The notes: generated by a model not told the origin, from the sequence alone. A stretch of 64,000 nt of DNA from Saccharicrinis sp963677245 (GCA_963677245.1 OY781921.1:4030001-4094000), one strand, 5' to 3'. Shown: positions 44,914 through 54,296, counted from the first letter of the stretch. Translations and numbers: made by a program.

Positions 44914-46131
44914 ATGGCTAAGGAACGCAAACCCCATATTGGTATTTTTGGAAGGAGAAATTATGGAAAAAGCACTTTAATAAATAAGCTGGCTGACCAG
45001 GATATCGCTATTGTTTCTGATGTTGCAGGAACCACTACGGATCCGGTAAAAAAATCCTTTGAAATTACAGGTTTTGGTCCGGTGGTATTAATTGATACAG
45101 CTGGTTTTGACGATGTTGGTGACTTGGGTAAAATGCGTATTGAAAAAACGATTAAAGCCATTAAGCAAATAGATCTGGCAATATTGTTAGTTAGTCATAA
45201 TGTACTGGATAAAGAGGAGTTGGATATTGTCAAAGAATTTAAAAATTACGACGTGCCATTTGTCGTAATTTACAGTAAAAGTGATTTGTCTAAGCCGGGT
45301 AATGAGATTGAAGAAAATGTAATTAAAAATGGAGCTGCTGATTTTATCATCTTTAATCGAAATGACGATGTAAATGTTATCATTAAATCAATCAAAAAGT
45401 CAATTCCGGAATCTGCTTATGCTAATCCAAGTTTGTTAGGTGATATTGTAAAGCATGGAGATATCGTTTTATTAATTACTCCCATTGATATAGAAGCTCC
45501 TGAGGGAAGATTGATTTTGCCACAGGTACAAGCTATCAGGGATATTATAGATAATGATGCTGTTTGTATTGTGCTCAAGGAGCGAGAGGTAGATGCTTTC
45601 TTATTAAAAACAAAAATAAAACCGGCTTTGGTTATAACCGATAGTCAGGTGTTTTTGAAGGCAGATGCATCTATTCCTAAGGATGTTCCTCTAACAAGTT
45701 TTAGTATTATGCTGGCAAGATTTAAAGGTGATTTTGCCAATTATTTACATGGTACTCCTGAAATTTCGAATTTAAAGGATGGTGATCGTGTTTTGCTGCT
45801 GGAATCCTGCACTCATCATGTATCTTGTAACGATATCGGCCGATCTAAAATACCTCGTTGGATTTCGAACTTTACAGGAAAGCAACATGAATATGATGTA
45901 GTAGCCGGATTTGATAATCTCCCTCACCCAATAGAAGCGTATTCGTTGGTTATCCAGTGTGGAGGATGTGTTATTTCAAGGAAGCAGTTAATAAATCGAT
46001 TAAAACCAGCTATTGATGCAGGTATACCTGTTACCAATTATGGAATGGCTATTTCTTACGTTTTAGGTATTTATAATAGAGCTATTGCACCGTTTACTGC
46101 GATAAATGAAGATGCAGAGGATTATTTATAG
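44914..46131 (+). CDS. hydF: [FeFe]-hydrogenase H-cluster maturation GTPase
   Basis: 405 residues from the Met at 44914 (MAKERKPHIGIFGRRNYGKS). An in-frame ATG at 44812 adds a 34-residue extension unlike the family. GTPase motifs G1 GRRNYGKST (13-21), TTTDP and DTAG are present. The C-terminal iron-sulfur region has CTHH (299-302) and CGGC (349-352). In the published HydF pattern CxH...HCxxC the residue before CxxC is His; here it is Gln (QCGGC). HydF is the scaffold on which HydE and HydG build the di-iron subcluster, so the organism should contain an [FeFe] hydrogenase; hydE and hydG are not in the window. Confidence 0.95.
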   Translation: MAKERKPHIGIFGRRNYGKSTLINKLADQDIAIVSDVAGTTTDPVKKSFEITGFGPVVLIDTAGFDDVGDLGKMRIEKTIKAIKQIDLAILLVSHNVLDKEELDIVKEFKNYDVPFVVIYSKSDLSKPGNEIEENVIKNGAADFIIFNRNDDVNVIIKSIKKSIPESAYANPSLLGDIVKHGDIVLLITPIDIEAPEGRLILPQVQAIRDIIDNDAVCIVLKEREVDAFLLKTKIKPALVITDSQVFLKADASIPKDVPLTSFSIMLARFKGDFANYLHGTPEISNLKDGDRVLLLESCTHHVSCNDIGRSKIPRWISNFTGKQHEYDVVAGFDNLPHPIEAYSLVIQCGGCVISRKQLINRLKPAIDAGIPVTNYGMAISYVLGIYNRAIAPFTAINEDAEDYL

Positions 46132-46680
46132 TTAAGCTTGAAGCAGATTGATTTCGTCGAATAAGTTTGAGTCATTTATGTCAGTGGCAGTAGACCATAA
46201 ACCATGTTCAATGAGATATTTTTTTAAGATAAGAAAGTAGGTAAGAGGAAATTCATCTTTTTGCCAAATTTGCTCGTAGTTCAGCAGCCCTACGTCTTTT
46301 ATAAATCGATCGAGTTCGGAGATAATCGCTTCCACAAATTCAAAAAAGTCACAACTAGCTTCGAGTTTAGTTTCTGCAGCACTTTCATCAAACATATCCT
46401 TGGAAACCGTGACTTTAATATGGATTTGTTTACCATCTAAAGTAGAAAGAATCCATCTCATGTGGCAATGCTCGCAATACCAATCAACCCAACAAACATT
46501 CTCTTCGTCCCACAGGTGATTGGGCTCATATACCATTCCCACCAAACCTTTTAGCAACTCAAACAAGGGATTACTGACATTTGTAATTTCAAATGCAATA
46601 TCTTTATCAAATACTACAAGATTGCCGCTTGCAATACCCGGTGGAGTTATTTGATAAATAAACTGAACCTGTTTACTCAT
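46132..46680 (-). CDS. Hypothetical soluble protein
   Basis: 182 residues, no signal peptide or membrane segment. A cysteine pair in WYCEHCHMRW (about 68-77) could bind metal. Otherwise it is a mixed alpha/beta protein, with SELDRFIKDVGLLNYEQIW near residues 120-140 and LTYFLILKKYL after it. I do not recognise a family. Its stop codon abuts the hydF stop with no base between them, and it lies 63 bases beyond aspA on the same strand, so it may be the last gene of that unit. Confidence 0.75.
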   Translation of the reverse strand: MSKQVQFIYQITPPGIASGNLVVFDKDIAFEITNVSNPLFELLKGLVGMVYEPNHLWDEENVCWVDWYCEHCHMRWILSTLDGKQIHIKVTVSKDMFDESAAETKLEASCDFFEFVEAIISELDRFIKDVGLLNYEQIWQKDEFPLTYFLILKKYLIEHGLWSTATDINDSNLFDEINLLQA

Positions 46681-46743
46681 TTAGAATTATGCTAAAATAT
46701 AGGTTAAAAATAAGAAAGATGTTTTAAAATCAAACACTCTATA

Positions 46744-48186
46744 TTAATTATTGTCAATAACATCCTTTAAACGGTAACCTAATTTTAATAATTGTTCGGG
46801 GTGAAGTAGTTGTTTAAGCAGATTTGTATCTACTAATTTTAGCTTATCATTTGCTTCAAGAATAGAGCTATGTGAACTGTTCATTTCTTTGGCGAGTTTA
46901 CTTGCATTGTGGTAACCAATATAAGGAGATAGCGCAGTAGTTACAGAAGGATTCATTAATATAGATTCTTCATCCGGTACTTTCTGGAATTGGATCTCTT
47001 TTATGAGATTATCCTTAATCGTTTTATTGCACGAAATTAAGAGCTTGATGCTTTCGATAAGGGCATGGCCAATTGCCGGCAAATAAGCATTTAAGTCTAA
47101 ACATCCTTGCCCGCAAAGATTACTAATTAGTAAATCATTGGCATAAATTTTATGAGCAGAAGAAATAACGTACTCAGGAATAACCGGGTTAACTTTACCA
47201 GGCATTATGGAGCTTCCAATTTGTTTTTTAGGCAATATAAGCTCTCTGTTCTTAAACAAGTCAGAACCCATTAAACGTAAATCAGAAACCATTTTTTCCA
47301 GATTTACTGCATGTGCCTTTAGGGTGGCATGAACTTCAACTAAAGTGTCCAGGTTTGATGTGTTGTCGGATAAGTTTTCAGATCTTGTTATAGGAAGTCC
47401 GGTTAGTCTTTGAAGTTGATTCACCACTTCCATAATGAAAAAGGCTGGAATAGAAACACCCGTTCCAATGGCTCCTCCACCTAAATTCACTTCTTTAATA
47501 CGTTCAAAACATTTGCTTACACGCCACCAGTCTCGTGACAAAGCATTGTTATATCCGCTAAATAATTTGTCGTATGAGGAAGGCACGGCAGCCTGCATTT
47601 GCGTATAAGCCTGTCTTAAAGAATTACGTGTTTTGCTTTCAATGTTTTCGAGGCTTAGCAAAAGTTCATTGATGCTTTCGTCTAATTCTTTAAATAGATG
47701 GATAACAGCTACTTTTAGTGCTGTTGGAATAACATCATTAGTTGATTGATAGATGTTCGCATCCTCAATGGGATCAATCATATCATAATTTCCAGGCTTT
47801 TTGTTGAGTTTGGTTAAAGCAAGGTTCGCTATTATTTCGTTAATGTTGAGGTTAATGCTTGTTCCTGCTCCACCCTGAATGGCAGGCACGATAAAATGTT
47901 GGCTATGCTTACCTGTACTTACTTCAATAGAAGCATCAATTAATGTTTGTATGACTTCGTCAGAGATGAATTTTATTTGTTTTTCGGGATACTTTTTTAG
48001 AGTGGCTTGTTTGAACTTTAAATAGGTTTCGTAACAAGCTTGCTTAACCGTACCAACCGCTTTGTACCATTCAATATGGAAAGGTGTTTGGTCAGGAAAG
48101 TTTTGTTGTGCTCGCACAGAATTTATACCGTACAAAGCATCTTCGGGTATCTCAATGGTTCCAATAAAATCACTCTCTCTTCGCAT
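46744..48186 (-). CDS. aspA: Aspartate ammonia-lyase
   Basis: 480 residues, the aspartase/fumarase superfamily. Conserved blocks include YQSTNDVIPTAL, NTSNLDTLVEVHA and the mobile loop signature GSSIMPGKVNP (about 322-332). The N-terminus has DFIGTIEIPEDALYGINSVRAQQ, as in aspartases. It converts aspartate to fumarate and ammonia. It is last or next to last in a leftward gene run with a sigma-54 activator 11 bases upstream. From memory, aspartase genes do occur near [FeFe]-hydrogenase maturation genes in some anaerobes, which makes the proximity to hydF of interest. Confidence 0.93.
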   Translation of the reverse strand: MRRESDFIGTIEIPEDALYGINSVRAQQNFPDQTPFHIEWYKAVGTVKQACYETYLKFKQATLKKYPEKQIKFISDEVIQTLIDASIEVSTGKHSQHFIVPAIQGGAGTSINLNINEIIANLALTKLNKKPGNYDMIDPIEDANIYQSTNDVIPTALKVAVIHLFKELDESINELLLSLENIESKTRNSLRQAYTQMQAAVPSSYDKLFSGYNNALSRDWWRVSKCFERIKEVNLGGGAIGTGVSIPAFFIMEVVNQLQRLTGLPITRSENLSDNTSNLDTLVEVHATLKAHAVNLEKMVSDLRLMGSDLFKNRELILPKKQIGSSIMPGKVNPVIPEYVISSAHKIYANDLLISNLCGQGCLDLNAYLPAIGHALIESIKLLISCNKTIKDNLIKEIQFQKVPDEESILMNPSVTTALSPYIGYHNASKLAKEMNSSHSSILEANDKLKLVDTNLLKQLLHPEQLLKLGYRLKDVIDNN

Positions 48187-48197
48187 AGGCCTCTTTT

Positions 48198-49361
48198 TTA
48201 CTCCTGATGAACAGCATACATTTTTACATCACTGTCGGTTATTTTTTCTGGACAAAGTATAATTAACCTTTCAATTACATTTCTAAATTCTCTGATGTTT
48301 CCAGTCCAGTTAAGTTTCTGAAGTTCCTGAACGGCTGATTCATCTATTTGCTTTTCAGAGATGCCCAATTCATCACAAATAACCGTAATAAAATGTGATG
48401 TCAATAAAGGAATATCTTCAACGCGATCGTTTAGCGAAGGAACATGGATTAAAATAACGCTTAATCTGTGATATAAATCTTCCCTGAAATTATTGTTCTG
48501 AATTTCTTCTTTTAAGTTTTTGTTGGTAGCGGCCAATACTCTAACATTGACTTTAATGTCCTTGTCGCTTCCGACTCTGCTAATTACGTTTTCCTGGAGG
48601 GCACGTAAAACTTTGGCTTGTGCATTTAAACTCATGTCTCCAATTTCATCCAAAAAGATAGTGCCTCCGTTGGCTTGTTCGAATTTACCTTTACGTTGCT
48701 TGTGTGCGGATGTAAAAGCACCTTTTTCGTGACCAAATAATTCGCTCTCTATTAGCTCGGAAGGAATAGCGGCGCAGTTTACCTCAATAAAAGGTTGGTC
48801 TGCACGGTTGCTTTTTTCGTGAAGCCATCTGGCTACTAATTCTTTTCCGGTACCATTTCCTCCAGTTATTAAAACCCTGGCATCGGTTGGAGCAACTTTG
48901 TCAATCATCTCCTTTACCTTTTGGATGGGTTCTGATTCTCCAATCATATCGTAGGTTTTGCTCACTTTTCGTTTCAGAACTTTGGTTTCAACTACCAAAT
49001 CTTTTCTTTCGTGTGCATTGCGAATAGTAACCAATAAGCGATTTAAGTCCAATGGTTTTTCAATAAAATCATAGGCACCTTTTTTTATCGCTTCTACTGC
49101 AGTATCGATATTTCCATGTCCGGAAATCATCACAACAGGAACATCTTTGTTTTTAGAAATGATTACATCCAGCACTTCCATGCCATCCATGTTTGGCATT
49201 TTGATATCGCACAGTACAAGATCGAATTTATCTTTATCAAAAAACTCAACCCCTTCCTGGCCGTTTTCTGCTAAAACAACTTCATGACTTTCATATTCTA
49301 AAATGTCTTTTAAGGTATTTCTAATACTTTTCTGGTCGTCGATAACTAATATTTTAGCCAT
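48198..49361 (-). CDS. Sigma-54-dependent response regulator without C-terminal DNA-binding domain
   Basis: 387 residues. Receiver domain (about 1-115) with acidic pair Asp8-Asp9, phosphoacceptor Asp52 (CDIKMP) and Lys102 (EKPLD). AAA+ domain (about 138-360): Walker A GGNGTGKE (167-174), the sigma-54-contacting loop GAFTSA (214-219; canonical GAFTGA), and Walker B GGTIFLDEIGD. After WTGNIREFRNVIERLIIL the protein ends within about 20 residues, so the usual Fis-type helix-turn-helix is absent. Bacteroidota regulators of this length are known to me. It probably activates sigma-54 polymerase from solution or via a partner. It is co-transcribed with ppx and aspA. Confidence 0.92.
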   Translation of the reverse strand: MAKILVIDDQKSIRNTLKDILEYESHEVVLAENGQEGVEFFDKDKFDLVLCDIKMPNMDGMEVLDVIISKNKDVPVVMISGHGNIDTAVEAIKKGAYDFIEKPLDLNRLLVTIRNAHERKDLVVETKVLKRKVSKTYDMIGESEPIQKVKEMIDKVAPTDARVLITGGNGTGKELVARWLHEKSNRADQPFIEVNCAAIPSELIESELFGHEKGAFTSAHKQRKGKFEQANGGTIFLDEIGDMSLNAQAKVLRALQENVISRVGSDKDIKVNVRVLAATNKNLKEEIQNNNFREDLYHRLSVILIHVPSLNDRVEDIPLLTSHFITVICDELGISEKQIDESAVQELQKLNWTGNIREFRNVIERLIILCPEKITDSDVKMYAVHQE

Positions 49362-49368
49362 ATGAAGT

Positions 49369-50301
49369 TTATTTATTGTTGTTTAATATTTGATAAATAG
49401 CACCTTCTTTGAGTGCATAGTTACACTGGTAAAAATGATCTAAAGCTAAGTGCTCAATCATAAATTTAATAAAGATAGAAGCCAATACAATCATTTCGAC
49501 CCTGTGTGGATCCATCCGTTTCATTTTAAGTCTTTCGTCAATATTACTATTGATATATTTTTGATGCAGACGGATGAAATGCTTGGATGAAATTTGATAG
49601 CTGGTTAATTTGCTCATATCAAGGTATGGATGTTCTTCAGCTGCAATCATAGCTGCAATGGTATCAAAGGAACCCGAAGAACCAATTAAAGTTGAAATTT
49701 GATGATTCTTTAATTCACTAAAAAGCAAGCCCAGATTCTCAGAAATTAGCCTTTCGACATGAGCAACTTCTTTTTCTTGTATAGGCTCAGAAGGTTTAAC
49801 CAAGTCCAGCATTCTGGCGGCTCCCAGTTCGAAACTGTGTTTCCAGATAACGCCGTTTTTATTGGCGATAATGAATTCGGTGCTTCCGCCACCAATATCC
49901 ATAATAATTACTTTTTCTTCGCCGATGGGTACAACTTGTTTTACACCATCATAAATTAATTCAGCTTCTTGTGAGCCTGGGATAACATTAATATCTAAAT
50001 CAAATTTATCTTTTACTGCCTTAACAAAATCACCACCGTTGTTGGACGATCTGATGGCAGAAGTAGCAAAACAATGAATAGATTCTACTTTGTAATCCTG
50101 AATTGTATTTAAATGCGTTTCAATCGCTGTTAATCCTCTTTCAAAAGCCTCGGGCGTAATTTGTTTATTGTTAATTCCTCCTTTTCCTAGTTTTGCAGGG
50201 TATTTTGTTTCTAATAAAATGGTAAAGTTATTTTCTTTACTTACTTCAGCAATCAACAAATTAAAGGTGTTGGTTCCCAGGTCAATTATTGCAATTTGCA
50301 T
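49369..50301 (-). CDS. Ppx/GppA-family phosphatase
   Basis: 310 residues from the Met at 50301 (MQIAIIDLGTNTFNLLI); an upstream in-frame start would extend into the preceding gene. Actin-like ATPase-fold motifs IDLGTNTF and IMDIGGGSTEFII, with FATSAIRSS between, identify exopolyphosphatase/pppGpp phosphatase. It is the short form without the HD domain and may hydrolyse polyphosphate or pppGpp. It sits 11 bases after an ABC permease and 7 bases before the sigma-54 regulator, suggesting a stress-response operon. Confidence 0.93.
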   Translation of the reverse strand: MQIAIIDLGTNTFNLLIAEVSKENNFTILLETKYPAKLGKGGINNKQITPEAFERGLTAIETHLNTIQDYKVESIHCFATSAIRSSNNGGDFVKAVKDKFDLDINVIPGSQEAELIYDGVKQVVPIGEEKVIIMDIGGGSTEFIIANKNGVIWKHSFELGAARMLDLVKPSEPIQEKEVAHVERLISENLGLLFSELKNHQISTLIGSSGSFDTIAAMIAAEEHPYLDMSKLTSYQISSKHFIRLHQKYINSNIDERLKMKRMDPHRVEMIVLASIFIKFMIEHLALDHFYQCNYALKEGAIYQILNNNK

Positions 50302-50312
50302 GTTCTGTTTTG

Positions 50313-51647
50313 TTATTTTCCGGCGTGAATAAACCACTTCCAGATTTCTTTATAATTTACTTTTTTACCGTACATCAATATTCCTGTTCTGTAAACTCTG
50401 GCTGCAAACCAGGTGAAAAATATAAATGAGGCTGCTAATATAGTCATTGATAAAGCCAGTTCCCAAGCCGGTACATCATATGGAATTCGCGACATCATTA
50501 CAACAGGTGAAGTTAACGGAATCATCGAAAACCAAAAGGAAATATCTCCATGAGGATTTCTAAATACGGCCATGGCAACGTATATAGATAAAATGAGCGG
50601 CAACATAACCGGCATAATAAATTGTTGCGTTTCAGTTTCGTTATCTATCGCAGAGCCAATTGCTGCAAACAAGGATGAGTAAACCAGATATCCTCCGATG
50701 AAATAAAATAAAAAGAAGCTTAATGTTACAGGAAGGTTGGCATCTTTTACCATTCCTAATATCTTATTAAAGCTATCCTCGGCCTGACTGTTTTTTGTAT
50801 CCGGTTGAATTTGCTCAGCTTGTTGATTGTCTATAGTCTGAACGATTTCTGTTGGTTTAGGAGAGCTGTAAAGAGTCGTTTTAACTACGCTGACTACTCC
50901 AATTGTTAAAATAATCCATAAGAAAAATTGCGTTAAGGCCACCATCCCAATACCAATAATCTTTCCCATCATTAACTGAAAAGGTTTTACCGATGAAATG
51001 ATCACTTCTACAATCCGGTTTGTTTTTTCTTCGATGACACCGCGCATTACTTGTGTGCCATACATGATCATGATGATGTAGATTAAAAAAGCGGAAACCA
51101 TGCCTATTACGATGGCAATTTCAGCACTGCTTTTCTTTTCTGTTCCATCTTCACCAAAACGAATGGATTCTACATTTACTTTTAGTTGGTTTAGTTCGTC
51201 AATTTTCTGATCTAGACCTTCAATGTTGTAGCTCTCCAGTTTTAACTGACGCAGGTGATTATTCAAGTTTCCTTTTATATTGTCAATCACATCCATGGTT
51301 ATTTGTCCATGAGAGTATAATTGTACAGCTGGTTTGTTTTGGATTAAATTCTGTTCAATAACCAAAAGCGCATCGTATATTTTAGTGACTTCCTGCTTGT
51401 CGTCATCAACTTCAGCTAGAGGCTCATATTTGATATAATCCGTACTTTTTAAAGCTTGAATATATTCTCCTGTTTGATCATCAATGGCAATCACTTTTTC
51501 GTGCGTATCTTCCTGAGTCGCCAACCAACCAGGAACTACCATCATGGCAGCAAATATTACAGGACTTAAGAGTGTCATAATGATAAAGCTCTTCTTCTTA
51601 ACCCTGGTTAGATATTCGCGCTGTATTATTAAAAATATCTTATTCAT
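50313..51647 (-). CDS. NatB-like ABC transporter permease
   Basis: 444 residues. An N-terminal helix (about 20-40) is followed by a large extracytoplasmic domain (about 45-170), then five to six helices in the C-terminal half, including IVIGMVSAFLIYIIMIMYG and VVEVIISSVKPFQLMMGK. This matches the ABC2_membrane_3/NatB type. It pairs with the ATPase 13 bases upstream. The substrate is not known; NatAB exports sodium, but many homologues do not. Confidence 0.88.
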   Translation of the reverse strand: MNKIFLIIQREYLTRVKKKSFIIMTLLSPVIFAAMMVVPGWLATQEDTHEKVIAIDDQTGEYIQALKSTDYIKYEPLAEVDDDKQEVTKIYDALLVIEQNLIQNKPAVQLYSHGQITMDVIDNIKGNLNNHLRQLKLESYNIEGLDQKIDELNQLKVNVESIRFGEDGTEKKSSAEIAIVIGMVSAFLIYIIMIMYGTQVMRGVIEEKTNRIVEVIISSVKPFQLMMGKIIGIGMVALTQFFLWIILTIGVVSVVKTTLYSSPKPTEIVQTIDNQQAEQIQPDTKNSQAEDSFNKILGMVKDANLPVTLSFFLFYFIGGYLVYSSLFAAIGSAIDNETETQQFIMPVMLPLILSIYVAMAVFRNPHGDISFWFSMIPLTSPVVMMSRIPYDVPAWELALSMTILAASFIFFTWFAARVYRTGILMYGKKVNYKEIWKWFIHAGK

Positions 51648-51660
51648 TTGATTCGGTTAT

Positions 51661-52587
51661 TTATCGATTGGTATTTGCGTTTTCAACAGCTTTTATAAAA
51701 ACTTCGTCCATGCTCGGAAGAATCTCTTGAAATGATCTAATCTTAAAATCAGGTAATAACATCGAAAGAAGTTGGTTGGTGTCTTCGCTTTGGCTCATTT
51801 TTATTTTAGCCATAAAACCATCGTGATGTTTCTGTATAGATTCAATTCTGTAATTAGGACTTAGCTTGTTTGTAAAGGCTTCCTGATCTCCTGTAAAATC
51901 AATCAATACCTCGTTGTTTTTGAAAGACTGTTTGATATCGAAGATATTCCCGTTTAAAATACCTTTGGATTTATTGATAAGGCATATGTTATCACACAGC
52001 TCTTCCACAGAGCTCATATTATGCGTAGAGAATATAATGGTTGAACCTTTTTCTTTTAGTTCGAGGATTTCTTTTTTCAGGATGTTAGCATTAATAGGGT
52101 CGAAACCACTAAAAGGTTCATCAAAAATCAATAGTTTTGGTTCGTGTAGCACCGTAACTATAAACTGAACTTTTTGCTGCATACCTTTAGATAATTCCTC
52201 AACTTTCTTATCCCACCAGGCACCAATTTCAAATTTATCAAACCAGTATTTAAGTTTTTTGTAGGCGTCGCTCTTTGACAGTCCTTTTAGTTGTGCCAGA
52301 TATAAAGCTTGTTCGCCGACTTTCATTTTTTTATATAAGCCTCTTTCTTCCGGTAAATAACCAATATTAGTGATATGATCGGAGGTAAGAGGTTTACCAT
52401 GAAAAAGTATATTTCCCTGATCGGGCATGGTAATGTGGTTGATGATGCGGATAAATGTAGTTTTTCCAGCACCGTTAGGACCAAGTAAACCAAAGATTTG
52501 GTTTTCAGGAATTTCTAAATTTAGATGGTCTAAAGCCAGATGGTTGGCATATTTTTTTACCACCCCGGAAGCTTCGAGTAAGTTCAT
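51661..52587 (-). CDS. NatA-like ABC transporter ATP-binding protein
   Basis: 308 residues. Walker A GPNGAGKTT (35-43), Q loop region NIGYLPEERGLYKKMKV, ABC signature LSKGMQQKV (about 137-145), Walker B LLIFDEPFSGFDP, and H loop STHNM are complete. A C-terminal extension (about 220-300) is of the DUF4162 kind found in NatA-type ATPases. First gene of a five-gene leftward unit; promoter and inverted repeat lie just upstream. Confidence 0.93.
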   Translation of the reverse strand: MNLLEASGVVKKYANHLALDHLNLEIPENQIFGLLGPNGAGKTTFIRIINHITMPDQGNILFHGKPLTSDHITNIGYLPEERGLYKKMKVGEQALYLAQLKGLSKSDAYKKLKYWFDKFEIGAWWDKKVEELSKGMQQKVQFIVTVLHEPKLLIFDEPFSGFDPINANILKKEILELKEKGSTIIFSTHNMSSVEELCDNICLINKSKGILNGNIFDIKQSFKNNEVLIDFTGDQEAFTNKLSPNYRIESIQKHHDGFMAKIKMSQSEDTNQLLSMLLPDFKIRSFQEILPSMDEVFIKAVENANTNR

Positions 52588-52597
52588 AATGGGTATA

Positions 52598-52642
52598 CGG
52601 TATTAAATTTTCTCAAAAATAAGATTTAATTATTTAATACCG
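52598..52642. promoter_or_regulatory. Inverted repeat flanking the promoter of the ABC-ppx-aspA unit
   Basis: CGGTATTAAAT (52598-52608) and ATTTAATACCG (52632-52642) are perfect 11-bp complements. The minus-strand -7 element TATTTTTG (52614-52621) lies between them and a TTCG (52641-52644) sits 19 bases upstream as the -33. The arrangement suits a repressor or activator binding across the promoter. Confidence 0.6.
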
Positions 52643-52704
52643 AATTAAAAATAAATAACAAAGCCAGGGTTTTAAGAAGCCTCTTCATAAAAAGGAGAGA
52701 AGTC

Positions 52705-53118
52705 TTAACGTGCAGTTTTGCCTCTGTGTACGAGTTTTATTCCGTACTCTTTTTCAATAAATAAAAAATAGTTGTATAACTTGTAATTGAGGTCAATGCC
52801 ATAATCGATATGTGCGTCATAATCTATGGGTGTTTGGTAAAAGTCGCCATATTGTAACTGGTTATTATATCTGATATTCCACTCTGTTACATATTGTAAA
52901 TTCCATGATCTGTAGTATTGGTTAGAATAAAACTCCTTTGATGGTTGGGTAGCTAAAAAGGAATCGTATTTTACATCCATAATGATAAGTTCGTACTCTG
53001 TTGAATCTTGTTCTTCTGCAGATTGAATGGTTATAGTTTCTGCTTGCGATGTTTTTTTAGAAGTTGAACATGATGCAAAGACCAGAATCGCGAAGAGTAT
53101 AAATATAGTAAGTCTCAT
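52705..53118 (-). CDS. Small lipoprotein, DUF6146-like
   Basis: 137 residues. A lipobox (VFASC, Cys at 16) follows a short hydrophobic signal. The mature protein has the pattern YELIIMDVKYDSFLATQ, YYRSWNLQYVTEWN, YDAHIDYGIDLNYKLYNYF, which fits the DUF6146 family as I recall it. Function is unknown; it should face the periplasm or be surface-anchored. It stands downstream of carA but beyond carA's terminator. Confidence 0.75.
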   Translation of the reverse strand: MRLTIFILFAILVFASCSTSKKTSQAETITIQSAEEQDSTEYELIIMDVKYDSFLATQPSKEFYSNQYYRSWNLQYVTEWNIRYNNQLQYGDFYQTPIDYDAHIDYGIDLNYKLYNYFLFIEKEYGIKLVHRGKTAR

Positions 53119-53150
53119 GGCTGGATTATTTAATTACTTACTATAAAGTT

Positions 53151-53183
53151 ACAAAAAAAGCCCCGAACATTATGAACGGGGCT
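53151..53183 (-). terminator. Terminator of carA
   Basis: AGCCCCGAAC and its complement (53159-53168 and 53174-53183) form a 10-bp stem; on the minus strand it is followed by TTTTTTT. It starts 7 bases past the carA stop. Confidence 0.85.
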
Positions 53184-53189
53184 TGTATA

Positions 53190-54296
53190 TTATTTTTTGC
53201 TTTCTTCGATTAGTGATATAAAATCATCAAATAAAAACTCGGTGTCAGTTGGACCACTGGATGCTTCCGGGTGAAACTGAGTAGAGAAGAAAGGTTTAGA
53301 CTTATGTCTGATTCCTTCGTTACTCTTGTCATTTACATTGATAAATAATGGTTCCCAGTCATCAGTTAAGGAATCATTATCTAAAGCATAACCATGATTC
53401 TGAGAGGTGATGTAACAACTATCTGTACCTACCTTAATCGCAGGGTGATTATGAGCTCTGTGACCGTATTTAAGTTTGTATGTTTTTCCACCGGAAGCAA
53501 TTCCTAATAATTGGTTTCCTAAACAGATACCAAAAATGGGTTTTCCAATTCCGATGGCCTTTTTAATGTTCTCAACAGTTGTGTTACACATTTCCGGGTT
53601 TCCCGGACCATTGGATAACATGATTCCATCGTAATCTTCCTGCGTAAAATCGTAATCGTAAGGAACCTGAATAACTGTTGTATCTCTCTTTAAAAGACAA
53701 CGAAGGATGTTGTATTTAGCTCCTGTATCCACTAATACTACCTTGTGTTTTCCGTTTCCAAACACTTTGCGCTCTTTGGTACTTACTTGAGCTACAAGAT
53801 TGTCGTGGTTAGGATCGTATTGTTCTATGTCTTGATCTTCATCAATAATGATCTTTCCTAACATGGAACCTTTTTCGCGTAAAATTTTTGTTAAAGCACG
53901 AGTGTCAATGTCAAAAATTCCCGGTACTTCATTTTGAATTAACCATTCGCGTAAAGAGTTCTTTGCATTCCAGTGGCTATATTCAAATGAGTAATCAGAA
54001 ATAATTAAACCTGAAATATGAATTTGATCCGATTCATAAAATAACGGAACATCATTTTCATCTTTGTCATCTTTCGGCACACCATAATTACCAATAAGTG
54101 GATAGGTTGAAACCAAAATTTGTCCTTTATAAGAAGGATCTGTTAAACTTTCCGGATAACCTGTCATGGCTGTGTTGAAAACAACCTCTCCTGCAACAGA
54201 CTTATGATATCCAAACGACTTTCCTTCAAAGATGGTTCCATCTTCGAGCACCAACTTAATTCCTTTTATTTCAGGCATAATATCAAGATAATCCAT
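53190..54296 (-). CDS. carA: Carbamoyl-phosphate synthase small subunit
   Basis: 368 residues; the start is at 54296 or at the Met six residues in (54278, MPEIKGIKLV), the latter resembling homologues more. The N-terminal CarA-specific domain (LEDGTIFEGKSFG, TAMTGYPESLTDPSY) is followed by the glutaminase with nucleophile Cys in PIFGICLGNQLL (about 258) and His-Glu in TQFHPEASSGP. It supplies ammonia to CarB for carbamoyl phosphate, used for pyrimidines and by ArgF'. carB is not adjacent: a DUF6146 gene follows. ARG-box-like sites and a promoter lie upstream. Confidence 0.95.
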   Translation of the reverse strand: MDYLDIMPEIKGIKLVLEDGTIFEGKSFGYHKSVAGEVVFNTAMTGYPESLTDPSYKGQILVSTYPLIGNYGVPKDDKDENDVPLFYESDQIHISGLIISDYSFEYSHWNAKNSLREWLIQNEVPGIFDIDTRALTKILREKGSMLGKIIIDEDQDIEQYDPNHDNLVAQVSTKERKVFGNGKHKVVLVDTGAKYNILRCLLKRDTTVIQVPYDYDFTQEDYDGIMLSNGPGNPEMCNTTVENIKKAIGIGKPIFGICLGNQLLGIASGGKTYKLKYGHRAHNHPAIKVGTDSCYITSQNHGYALDNDSLTDDWEPLFINVNDKSNEGIRHKSKPFFSTQFHPEASSGPTDTEFLFDDFISLIEESKK

